Assembly: GCA_965230375.1 (NCBI GenBank)
Contig: CBDDKU010000012.1
Coordinates: 248,001 to 312,000 of the forward strand
Direction of reading: 5' to 3'
DNA from: CBDDKU01 sp965230375
Lineage (GTDB): Bacteria; Bacteroidota; Bacteroidia; Flavobacteriales_D; Cryomorphaceae
DNA: 64,000 nt
Positions 33,086-42,400 of the stretch are shown one piece after another; position 1 is the stretch's first letter, and each line of letters begins with the position of its first letter. Made by a program: the position numbers and the translations under genes. Below the pieces are notes generated by a model. That model had not been told where the DNA came from and searched no databases. It was given only the letters and a program-made list of their open reading frames with translations.

Positions 33086-33926
33086 TGGTCTTAATGCGCG
33101 TATAGCGAAGGTCAAATCTAGCGGTTTCTTTGGGAGTGCTAACGAACACCTTAATTTGCTGTGGAAATTTAATTCCGTTCATGTCGATAAATTCGTCATA
33201 ATCAATGCGAATGGTACGCTGATAAAGGATGTCGTCGATGATAATTCGACCCACCCTGAATTCGTCGGCACGGACAAAATACCTCTTGAGTATCAAGTCT
33301 TCATCATCGTGTTTTTCCGTAGCCTTTTCAAATTGCTTTTCGTTTACCACTTCTAACGAAAGGGTGTCTTCACTTGTTGCCTTCTTCAGGTTTACATCAA
33401 TGGCTTTTTTGACGTTGCGCTTGACTTTGGTGTGGAGTACGTAGTGCAAATCTTCTACCGTAGCGGTGTACTTTTCTCCCGATTCAATATCTGCTGGATT
33501 CCCTACCAATAAATCTTGCAGAAACCCATACCCAGACTCGTAATTCAGGATGGAATCAACAGTAGAAAAACCACCTGCATAAAACTCCTTTTTGACCTTA
33601 TTGATATATCGAATGCTGTCTTCTTCAACGACCATTCTTACCGCTTCAATACCGAGAGCTGGAGTCAAACTCATCCAAATGATACTGTCGTGGGCAATCC
33701 GCATGTTTATTTTGAATCCACCGGTCAGGGAAGGAGACTCGACGTCTGCGGTGAGCTTTCCTGTGAGCGTCGTAAACTCAAAATTTTTTTTCTCAAGTTG
33801 TTCCAGGATTGCGTTTTCACTCAATTGCCTCAAGGGGCTTTGTTCAATCGCTCTTCTGGTTTTACACCCTTGTAGAATTACGAAGGAGAGAAAAACTATA
33901 CCTAGGTGCTTGATCCGGAGACTCAT
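33030..33926 (-). CDS. DUF4292-family lipoprotein
   Basis: 298 residues. Lipoprotein signal FLSFVILQGCKTRR with cysteine near residue 21. The remainder is LolA/LolB-like in character (FTTLTGKLTADVESP, then WMSLTPALGIEAVRMVVEED), and matches DUF4292 of Bacteroidota. Outer-membrane lipoprotein handling is a guess from the LolB-like fold. It overlaps the TPR gene upstream by 4 bases and the EnvC-like gene downstream by 56. Confidence 0.85.
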   Translation of the reverse strand: MSLRIKHLGIVFLSFVILQGCKTRRAIEQSPLRQLSENAILEQLEKKNFEFTTLTGKLTADVESPSLTGGFKINMRIAHDSIIWMSLTPALGIEAVRMVVEEDSIRYINKVKKEFYAGGFSTVDSILNYESGYGFLQDLLVGNPADIESGEKYTATVEDLHYVLHTKVKRNVKKAIDVNLKKATSEDTLSLEVVNEKQFEKATEKHDDEDLILKRYFVRADEFRVGRIIIDDILYQRTIRIDYDEFIDMNGIKFPQQIKVFVSTPKETARFDLRYTRIKTNEPQSYPFKIPSSYKAIN

Positions 33927-35662
33927 GGTGCAGACTCGTCAATTTTAGCTTGAAGCACACCTTTGTCACCACCAAGCTCAATGGCCTTTTGCCATGCTTC
34001 AATAGCTTCTTGCTTTTTAGACATTTTGATGAGGATATCACCGTAGTGTTCATAGACTACAGGGTCAGAATCACCTCCGTTTTTAAGCGCTTCTTCTATC
34101 CAGAATAATGCGTTCGCATAATTTGCACGTCGATACAATACCCAGGCATATGTGTCCTGAAATGTCGCTTCGTTTGGAGTTATATTATTGGCTTTCTTGG
34201 CCATTTCTTCTGCTCTCTCCAAATTATCGCCGCGAAGAGAGAGGTAGTACGCATAGTTATTGAGAACAATGACGTTGTTTGGGTCATACCTCAAGGCATT
34301 CTCGTAAGAGCTATCCGACTTTTTGTCGTTTCCTTTTGTGTGATAGGCGTCGCCAAGCGAAGCGTAGAACTGCGCCAGAGCGGCATTGTTATCCACCACT
34401 AGATTTTTCCCAACGCTGAGCGACTCAATTGCGCCATCGATGTCTCCTTTTTGTATCAAGGCGATACCGTTGAATAGGTAGAAAACGGGCAGTTCGGGAA
34501 AGAGCTCCATGGCTTCGGCGCTTTCCGATTCCATCGCATCAAAATCACTGAGTTGAGAATCTAGTGTGATGATTTGCTGCCAAATCGGTGGTCGATTTGG
34601 GTCGAGTTCAACCGCTTTTCTAAAACTTGTACGGGCCTCTTTGTACTTTTCTTGGTTCAGGTATAAATCGCCCTGTACAGCATAAGTTTTTGCATTTCTC
34701 GGATGAGCGTCTTCCAGCCGCGAAGCCAAATCACTGATGTAGTCATCACGATTGGCGTAAGCCGGATCACTCAGATAGTTCAAGAGAATATTGACTTTCA
34801 CATCGATGCTTAAATCAGGCGATGAAAAGGCTCGAGCTAAATATTCTTCTGCTTTTTGCTTCTGGCCTTGACCAAAATAGATTTCGTACAAAGAAATTAG
34901 GACGAGTCCGTTTCCAGGATCATCCACCAGAATAGACTCGTAAATAGCAATAGCACCTTCTAAATCACCACTCTTTTCTAGAATCTCAGCTTTCATGCCC
35001 TTGTAGCGCACTTCTTCAGGGTGAAGCTCGATAAGGCCTTCAATTTCCGCAAGCGCCGACTCGTAATCGCCCATATCTACATAGAGCACTTGCTTTTGCA
35101 GGGTGATTTCTTCGTTTCGGCCAACCTGTTTTTCAAGGTCATCGTATAGCTTAATGGCTTCATCGTACTTGCCTTGAGCTGAAAGAATATTTCCCAAAGT
35201 GAAGTAGTAGTCATAGGCCTCTGGGTGGTACTCCAAGAGCTTGGCAAAGATCTCAGCACTTTTGTCGAGCTGGCGAAGTTCCGCGTAAACTTGACCCAAA
35301 AACTCGGCGAAGTAGATGTTTTCAGGATCGGCTTCAAATGCAGATTGAGCGTAGGGGAGCGCCGCTCCATAGTTTCCCGAAAGGGCTTCGATCCGAGCAA
35401 TTTCGAACTGAGTGGCAGCACTATTGGGGTCTATATCCAGGGCTTTTTTGTAGAGGTAAAGTGCCTCATTAAAGTTTCCCAATACCTTCTGCTTTCCAGC
35501 GTCAATAAATACCGAAGTAAACAGTTGCTGATCTTGTTCTGATAAGCTGGTTTCACTTTGTGTTTGACTGTCAGCGACTCCCTTTTGTGATTGACAAGAA
35601 AGAAGAAAAGACGCGGCAAAAATCCAAACTAATACTCGATATGTTCGGAGACCTTCTAGCAT
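33923..35662 (-). CDS. TPR-repeat lipoprotein
   Basis: 579 residues. Lipoprotein signal WIFAASFLLSCQSQK, cysteine near 23. About 14 tetratricopeptide repeats run to the end, for example AATQFEIARIEALSGNYGAA and ARTSFRKAVELDPNRP. TPR arrays mediate protein assembly; partner unknown. It overlaps the nucleotidyltransferase gene by 7 bases and the DUF4292 gene by 4, so all three are translated from one message. Comparable TPR - DUF4292 - peptidase M23 groups are common in the phylum. Confidence 0.88.
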   Translation of the reverse strand: MLEGLRTYRVLVWIFAASFLLSCQSQKGVADSQTQSETSLSEQDQQLFTSVFIDAGKQKVLGNFNEALYLYKKALDIDPNSAATQFEIARIEALSGNYGAALPYAQSAFEADPENIYFAEFLGQVYAELRQLDKSAEIFAKLLEYHPEAYDYYFTLGNILSAQGKYDEAIKLYDDLEKQVGRNEEITLQKQVLYVDMGDYESALAEIEGLIELHPEEVRYKGMKAEILEKSGDLEGAIAIYESILVDDPGNGLVLISLYEIYFGQGQKQKAEEYLARAFSSPDLSIDVKVNILLNYLSDPAYANRDDYISDLASRLEDAHPRNAKTYAVQGDLYLNQEKYKEARTSFRKAVELDPNRPPIWQQIITLDSQLSDFDAMESESAEAMELFPELPVFYLFNGIALIQKGDIDGAIESLSVGKNLVVDNNAALAQFYASLGDAYHTKGNDKKSDSSYENALRYDPNNVIVLNNYAYYLSLRGDNLERAEEMAKKANNITPNEATFQDTYAWVLYRRANYANALFWIEEALKNGGDSDPVVYEHYGDILIKMSKKQEAIEAWQKAIELGGDKGVLQAKIDESAP

Positions 35663-36663
35663 GATAGTTGGTTGTAATCTCCAACATTGAGCTTCTTTTC
35701 GGTTCCAGTTACCTTGGCATGGTGTCCGATCATAGAATTGCTAGTCGATAGATTTGAGATACTCGTTTCACTTTGCACGATGGTGTTGTCAATGCGGCTT
35801 CGCTCAACTCGGGCATTTTTTCCTACTGAAACACCTGGACCAACAACCGACTCCCGAATTATAGCCCCTTCTCCGATAAAGCACGGATCTATGATTACCG
35901 CTTTTTCAATCGTTGCTGAATCAGCTATTTCAGACTTGGGGTACTTGATCTGAAGAACCTTGGAATTCGTTTCTATTGTGACATTTGGGTTTCCGCAGTC
36001 CATCCACTCTCCAACCTTTCCAGGGCTGAATTTTAACCCTTTTTGCGTCATGCGCAAAAGAGCATCTGGAAGCTGGTACTCACCGCCCTTCATCACATTG
36101 TTGTCCATGAGATACTGAATCTCTTCTGCCAACTTCTCACCATCCTTGAAGTAGTAAATACCAATCATGGCTAGGTCACTAACAAAGGTCTGAGGCTTTT
36201 CAACAAAGCCTGTGATATGGCCATCATCATCGAGCGTTACAACGCCAAAAGCCGATGGATCTTCAATTTGTTTCACCCACAACACGCCATCTTTCTCATT
36301 GTCGAGTTTGAAATCGGCAGTGAATAGGGTGTCGGCAAAGGCCACAATTGTGTTGCCTTTCAGTGCTTCTTTGGCACACCATATGGCATGAGCGGTTCCC
36401 AGTGCTTCATCCTGATAGGCGATCTTGCCTTTTGCACCGAGAGACTCTGCAACCGAAATCAGGTGCTTTTCAGCATCTTTCCCAAACCGACCAGTAACAA
36501 ACACAATTTCGTCAATGGCATTGTCGGGAACTAAAGCGGCAATGTCTTCCACGAGGTGTTGCACAATTGGCTTTCCAGCTACTGGTACAAGTGGTTTCGG
36601 AATAGTAAGGGTATGAGGTCGCAGGCGTTTTCCCATGCCCGCCATCGGAATAATAATGTTCAT
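35656..36663 (-). CDS. Sugar-1-phosphate nucleotidyltransferase with left-handed beta-helix
   Basis: 335 residues. The N-terminal nucleotidyltransferase domain starts MNIIIPMAGMGKRLRPHTLT, with the nucleotide loop GMGKRLRP and PKPLVPVAGKPI. The C-terminal part (about 245-335) is a hexapeptide left-handed beta-helix (GEGAIIRESVVGPGVSVGKNARVE), as in RmlA-long/GlmU-like enzymes. It probably makes an NDP-sugar for surface polysaccharide, consistent with the flippase gene two places upstream. The exact sugar is not readable. Two bases separate it from dut. Confidence 0.88.
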   Translation of the reverse strand: MNIIIPMAGMGKRLRPHTLTIPKPLVPVAGKPIVQHLVEDIAALVPDNAIDEIVFVTGRFGKDAEKHLISVAESLGAKGKIAYQDEALGTAHAIWCAKEALKGNTIVAFADTLFTADFKLDNEKDGVLWVKQIEDPSAFGVVTLDDDGHITGFVEKPQTFVSDLAMIGIYYFKDGEKLAEEIQYLMDNNVMKGGEYQLPDALLRMTQKGLKFSPGKVGEWMDCGNPNVTIETNSKVLQIKYPKSEIADSATIEKAVIIDPCFIGEGAIIRESVVGPGVSVGKNARVERSRIDNTIVQSETSISNLSTSNSMIGHHAKVTGTEKKLNVGDYNQLSC

Positions 36664-36665
36664 GC

Positions 36666-37109
36666 TTAGATCTTGCTTTTTCCAGTGCTGCCAAACCCTC
36701 CTTCACCACGCTGGGTAGAAGAGAGCTCTTCAACTTCATTAAATTCTACTTTTTCAAATTTGGCAACAACCATTTGAGCAATGCGTTCTCCATCACTGAT
36801 AGTCACGCTTTTGTTCGACAAATTTACCAATAAAACTTTCACTTCACCCCGATAGTCCGCGTCAATGGTACCCGGCGAATTCAAAACAGAAAGCCCCTGT
36901 TTATAGGCCAGACCGCTTCTGGGTCTAATTTGTGCTTCCGTTCCTTCGGGGAGAGCCATGTACAACCCTGTGGGCACCAAGGTGCGCTCGAGTGGTTCTA
37001 GCGTAATGGGGTCGTCGGTGTTGGCATATAGATCTACTCCAGCACTCAGTGGAGTGGCGTATTTAGGAGCAGGGTGCTTTGATTTATTGATTAGCTCAAC
37101 TTTTGTCAT
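36666..37109 (-). CDS. dut: dUTP diphosphatase
   Basis: dUTPase hydrolyses dUTP to dUMP, keeping uracil out of DNA. 147 residues, trimeric family. All five motifs are visible: SAGVDLYA, PRSGLAYKQGL, NSPGTIDADYRGEVKVLL, ERIAQMVV and the P-loop-like RGEGGFGSTGK at the C-terminus. The start overlaps the flippase stop as ATGA. Confidence 0.97.
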   Translation of the reverse strand: MTKVELINKSKHPAPKYATPLSAGVDLYANTDDPITLEPLERTLVPTGLYMALPEGTEAQIRPRSGLAYKQGLSVLNSPGTIDADYRGEVKVLLVNLSNKSVTISDGERIAQMVVAKFEKVEFNEVEELSSTQRGEGGFGSTGKSKI

Positions 37110-38587
37110 TGTGCTTTTGAGATTGTTTTTTCAGAGGTCCAAATATACGCGGCGTATATCCCTACAAAAAGGATACCCGAGAGATATTTAACCCACATGT
37201 TATCTTGAAGAAATTGGTGAATAATCACCAGGCCAAGTGCGAGCCCGACATACTTGAAAATCGCTTTGAAATCGTAGGGTATAGGGTGATGTTTTCGGCT
37301 TAGTGCGAATGATGTAACCAACATGGCAACATAGGCTGCCAGTGTAGCCCAGGCGGACCCAAAATAACCGATTCGCGGAACAAGGATTACATTTAGCAAT
37401 ACGGTAATTCCAGCCCCTACAAATGCAATCACAGCACCGTACTTGGTTTTGTCCCCGAGCTTGTACCAGAACGATAGATTGAAGACAGCTCCAAAGCAAA
37501 GGTATGCAGCCAAAAGAATGGGAATGACGCCTTTTCCCGTTCTGAACTCAGGACCAACCAAAAGAAGAGCAACGTCCAGAAAGCACATGAGTGCAAGGCT
37601 GATCAGGGAGCCGACAATAACATAGTACTTCATGATATCGGCCTGAGTTTTTTTCTCGTTATCCTGACCGAAGAGGCTAAAAACAAAGGGTTCGGCAGCA
37701 AATCGATAAGCTTGAATGGCTATGCTGAGTAGCATAGCCACCTTATAGCAAGCCCCGTAAATAGCCAATTCTACGCGAGCAGCTTCCTCGCTCAAACCGG
37801 AGAGTTCAGTGAAAAAGGCACGGTCGAATGTTTCATTGATAATCCCACCTACGCCCAAAAGTAACAAGGGCAAGGTATAGGGCATGAGCTTTTTGAATAA
37901 GGCGAAACTCCATCCATTTTTAATGCCGCCGATCCATGGAAGAAGTAATACAAACTTCAATGCGCTTGCTACCAGGTTAGAAATGAAAATGTACCCTATA
38001 CCAAAGGATGGGTTATAAATACTTGCGATAAAACCGTGGCCAAATCCATTTTCTTCGATGGCGTAGGGGCAATAAAGAAGAAAGAAGAGGTTTAAGCCGA
38101 TGTAAGTAAAAATGCTGATGAGGTTAATCGCGGCAAAAGGAATGGCTTTATCGAGCATGCGAAGTCGAGCCAATGGTATGGCGCAGAGCACATCAAGAGC
38201 AACGATTAGAGTGAAGTACAATATGTACTCAGGGTGACCAGAATAATGCAAGGCATCAGAAACACCTTCCAGATTCATCCAAATCAACCCTACAAACAAG
38301 GCGGTAGTTGTGAGAATGGAAATAAAGGCAGTGCTGAAGACGGTGTCTCTTTCTGTCTCCGACGTGGCTTTGCTCCCAAAACGGAAGAAAGTAGTCTCCA
38401 TGCCATATGTCAGGATGACGATAGCGAAAGCTACCCATGCGTAGAGCTCTGTAACCACACCGTACTCTTCTCTGAGAAAAACACGCGTGTAGAGTGGGGT
38501 AAGAAGGAATGTCATCACCCTTCCCAGGATACTACTCACACCGTAGATTGCTGTCTGGCCAGCAAGTTTGCGCAATGGGCTCATCAA
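37106..38587 (-). CDS. Polysaccharide flippase-like membrane protein
   Basis: 493 residues with about 13-14 membrane spans, of the MATE/MVF-like oligosaccharide flippase superfamily (Wzx-type; opening KLAGQTAIYGVSSILGRVMTF). Such proteins move undecaprenyl-linked oligosaccharides across the inner membrane. It follows the crotonase gene by 9 bases and overlaps dut by 4. No glycosyltransferase cluster is near, so the carried glycan is unknown. It could supply a lipid-linked precursor to envelope genes downstream. Confidence 0.88.
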   Translation of the reverse strand: MMSPLRKLAGQTAIYGVSSILGRVMTFLLTPLYTRVFLREEYGVVTELYAWVAFAIVILTYGMETTFFRFGSKATSETERDTVFSTAFISILTTTALFVGLIWMNLEGVSDALHYSGHPEYILYFTLIVALDVLCAIPLARLRMLDKAIPFAAINLISIFTYIGLNLFFLLYCPYAIEENGFGHGFIASIYNPSFGIGYIFISNLVASALKFVLLLPWIGGIKNGWSFALFKKLMPYTLPLLLLGVGGIINETFDRAFFTELSGLSEEAARVELAIYGACYKVAMLLSIAIQAYRFAAEPFVFSLFGQDNEKKTQADIMKYYVIVGSLISLALMCFLDVALLLVGPEFRTGKGVIPILLAAYLCFGAVFNLSFWYKLGDKTKYGAVIAFVGAGITVLLNVILVPRIGYFGSAWATLAAYVAMLVTSFALSRKHHPIPYDFKAIFKYVGLALGLVIIHQFLQDNMWVKYLSGILFVGIYAAYIWTSEKTISKAQ

Positions 38588-38596
38588 ACAGGAGAA

Positions 38597-39379
38597 TTAC
38601 CTCCCCTCAAAATTTGGTTTTCTTTTCTCGAGAAACGCTGTCGTTCCTTCTTTGAAGTCAGCCGTTCCAAAGCATGAACCGAAGGCTTCGATTTCTACAG
38701 CGTATCCATCCACATTTTCAGCGAACTGAGCGTTTACCGCTCTAATTCCGGCAGCGATGGCTGTTGGAGAATTTCCAGCGATTTGTCCTGCAATCTCGCG
38801 ACACTTGTCCAGCAGGCCTTCAGGGCTGGTCATGTGATTGATCAAGCCCATTTGGAGAGCGTCAGCAGCTTTGATCATTTTGGCTGTGGCGATAAGCTCT
38901 ATGGCTCGTCCCTTACCGATAAACTGGGCTAAGCGTTGGGTTCCCCCATACCCGGGAATAACACCAAGCGAAACTTCAGGGAGACCCATTCGGGCATTGT
39001 CTGAAGCTACCCGAATGTGGCAGCTCATAGCAAGCTCCAATCCTCCACCCAGTGCAAATCCATTGACGGCAGCAATAACAGGTGTTCCCATGGCTTCAAT
39101 GGCATTGAACAAGAGATCATGTCCTTTGGCACTTAACTTTGCTCCCTGTTCTTTATCAAAGTGGGCAAACTCAGAGATGTCAGCACCTGCTACAAAGGCT
39201 TTTTCTCCTTCTCCGGTGAGAATAACAGCTCGAACCGATGAGTCAACTTCAGCAGCACTCATAGCATCGGAGAGCTCTTGAATAGTCTCCTTGTTGAGCG
39301 CGTTTAATTTTGATGGACGATTTATTGTGATCAGGCGAATGGCGCCTTCGTTTTCAATTTTGATATTCTTTCCTTCCAT
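38597..39379 (-). CDS. Enoyl-CoA hydratase (crotonase family)
   Basis: 260 residues. Oxyanion-hole and catalytic glutamates are E115 in LGGGLELAMSCH and E135 in LPEVSLGVIPGYGG, the arrangement of true enoyl-CoA hydratases. It probably hydrates enoyl-CoA in beta-oxidation or butanoate metabolism. First gene of a leftward operon that continues with the flippase, dut, nucleotidyltransferase, TPR, DUF4292 and EnvC-like genes; this mix has no obvious metabolic logic. Promoter TACATTTG is 16 bases upstream, embedded in a palindrome. Confidence 0.93.
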   Translation of the reverse strand: MEGKNIKIENEGAIRLITINRPSKLNALNKETIQELSDAMSAAEVDSSVRAVILTGEGEKAFVAGADISEFAHFDKEQGAKLSAKGHDLLFNAIEAMGTPVIAAVNGFALGGGLELAMSCHIRVASDNARMGLPEVSLGVIPGYGGTQRLAQFIGKGRAIELIATAKMIKAADALQMGLINHMTSPEGLLDKCREIAGQIAGNSPTAIAAGIRAVNAQFAENVDGYAVEIEAFGSCFGTADFKEGTTAFLEKRKPNFEGR

Positions 39380-39395
39380 GAGACTTGTTTAGCTA

Positions 39396-39403
39396 CAAAT
39401 GTA
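39396..39403 (-). promoter_or_regulatory. -7 promoter element TACATTTG for the crotonase operon
   Basis: Exact TAnnTTTG on the minus strand, inside the inverted repeat AGCTACAAATGTAGCT (39391-39406), 16 bases before the ATG. The palindrome could be a repressor site overlapping the promoter. Confidence 0.6.
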
Positions 39404-39471
39404 GCTTTACTCGAATGGATTCGGCTTGCTGCAAAAGATAAAAATCCATAAACGAATGTGACTTACGCAGA

Positions 39472-42400
39472 CTAATCTCCTTTTGGCATCCAAACGAAAA
39501 AGGAAGTATCACTCGAACCGATCGATTCAAACCAGATTTTTCCGCCACTCTGCTCCACAATATTCTTTGATAGCGCAAGGCCGAGCCCCATACCACCCGA
39601 CTTGGTTGTAAAGTTGGGCATGAAAATACGCTGCCGATCTTCTAGAGCAATCCCTTTTCCATTATCTGAGACGCTTGTCTGGTAGCCGCCTTCGAACTCT
39701 TTCAAGTCAATGCGAATCACTCTGTGGGACTGGCCATCAGTCGCCTGAATAGCGTTTTTAATGAGGTTGTTGAATACGCGAAGCATCTGCTCTTTGTCGG
39801 CCATGATGAATGCCTGGGTGATAGAGCCAAAGTCGGCGTGGATGTTGATCTTCTCGAATTTATCGTAGAGCCCTACAGCCGAGTCAAGCAGGTGAACCAG
39901 GTCAACTTTTGTCTCTTGGGCCTTTGGCATTTGTGCAAAGTTTGAGAAGGCATTGGCAATTCCCGTCAGTGTATCTATTTGCTGGATGAGCTGTTTTGAG
40001 ATCTTTTCAATTCGCTCTTCGTCAACCTGTCCACCATTAGACAGACTGCGCTCGAGGTATTGAATGTTGAGTTTCATGGGAGTCAAAGGGTTTTTGATCT
40101 CATGAGCTACCTGCTTAGCCATTTCGCGCCAAGCCGATTCACGCTCAGACTGGGCCAGCAAAGCGGCGTTGTTTTCTAGTTCGGCAACCTTATCGTTGTA
40201 CGCATGAACAAGCCTTCCGATTTCATCCGTTCCAGAGTATGCAATCAACCTATTGGCTTTTCCGAGCTCGATTCCTTGCAAGTTTTCTCTGATTGCTCGC
40301 AATGGAGCTGTGATCCATTGTGCCGTATACAGGCCGAAAAGAATAGAGAGCAAGAAGAGCAGCACGAAAACATTTACAACGGCAATGAGAAAGCTCGAAA
40401 TCTCGTTTTCGAGTTCGGTTTGCTTCGCAAAATAGGGCAGGTTAACGTAGGCGAGCAACTCTCCTCGGTCGTTGTAGAAAGGAGCGTATCCCGAGAGATA
40501 AGCCATTCGACCTACCTTCTCCTGATTGATGAATTCGACTTGATCGAGGTAACGCAAATGCGTATACGCTTCCGGGTGAATCTTTCTCGAAATCAGACCT
40601 TCATTAAACATTCTCATTTGGCTTGAAGCCAATAAGAGTCCATCTGGACTGTATATGTTTATGTCGGTAAAGAAGATGAAGGAAAACTGCGAAAGAAGCC
40701 TGTTCAAGTAGTCGATCATGTCGTAGTTGATCTGCTCTTCTTCTCCGAGTTTGTGCCCTAGCTCCATGAGTATGGACTGCATTTTCTCACTAATCTGACT
40801 TTGATTCTTCTCCGTATACTTTTCTCTAATAAAATACTGCGTGGCAAATGTGAAGAGGAGTAGGCTCGTAAGAGTCAATATGACCAGAAGACCTTGGACT
40901 TTTTGATTAAGGTTTACTGTGAAGGAAGACCTTCCCAGAACGATGTTTTTAATTGCGAGTAGGAGTACAAACAGAGAGCCAAATATAGCACAGAGATAAC
41001 TCAGGGTAGTGGCTTTGTCAAGGGGGCTTTTAAGTTCTTTTGACAAGACCAGAAGAGTGTTTTGATCGACGCGTGATACGAGGTGTTCATACCCGCGTTT
41101 TTTCAAGAACTCTTGACTTTCATAGATGTCATCGAAATTGCCCGGGTGCGATTGATAAGGGTAGCGCCCTCTACTGCTGATAAGTTTGCCATATGCATAC
41201 CGAGCAGTGGCATAGTTCTCAGAAATATGAGTGGTTTGAAACCCTTCGTCTATTAGAAGGGAAGGAAAGCCGAGTTGCTGAGGAAAGAGTTTGGATGAGA
41301 GTTCGATAACAATAAATCCATCCGGCGCTTCGCTCAGGCTGTAATGCAAAGGAACGATGGCAATATAGGTCACCAAATCTTCGGTGTTGAACATAAAATA
41401 AAGTTGTTCAACCAGTTCTGTTGGTTCACCATATGTCTCAATTTTCTGGCGTACATCCCTGAAGGTTTTGGGCCTTACAGATGGCAGCTTTCCCCAAACT
41501 GTACTGTCGGCTTCATAGGCAAAGATTTCAACGTCATACCGACTCCAGTAGCCGTTGAAGTATCTCGATGAAATAAATCCTTGGAGTGTTTCTCTAGAAT
41601 GAAGGTCATTCTCTTCAAATACGTTTCTAATCTCTGGGTCTTTGGCTAGCCTGCTTGCTAAATCTTCAAAAAGGATTTCGGCTACAGGGTCATCATCTAC
41701 AGCTAGCTTTTCCGCAAACACCTTGCGCTGGGCGTGCTCTCTGGATGAGCTATACTTGATAAAGCTATGTGACCCAAGGGCTGCAAAAAAGACGATCCCC
41801 AAGATGATTCCACCAAAGTTTCTCCCCTCGACCCGAAGAAAAATTCGAAAGTAAAACAAGGCCAGAATTAAAGCTATGGGCCACAAAACATAGATCAGGT
41901 CGACAATTCCCAGATAGTGATTTACGAGTATCCAAAAAAGGGCCGTTACTGACAGCATTAGTCCGAGCTGCACAACTGTATATTCACTGCTCCCAATTGC
42001 CTTAGCCAGGCCATCAAAGAGTTTGAAACATGAGTAGTAGAGTAGCCCCATTGCGAGGATACCGACAAAGCTGAAGGCATTCAGAGCCGTAATACTGTTG
42101 ATTTCAAAAGGAATACTGGAGTGAATAACGAGTCCCTTCAAGAGATAGTTCACATACATTGAACATGCCAGAAGAGTGGCCAGAACAAGAACATGAAGGA
42201 CTCGGGTCAGTGTTGAAGGCTTTTTTAACGAGCGCTCGAAAAGCCTCGAAAGAACCAAACTCGACAATAGAATTAGCGCACTATTGATCAACATGTCGGC
42301 CAAGCTAGGCCATCCAGCTGATGATGCATAGACGGTAGGGCTGAACAAGTCGAATGCCGTAACGTACGATGGCCATCCACTGTGGAGCGAAATAACTCTC

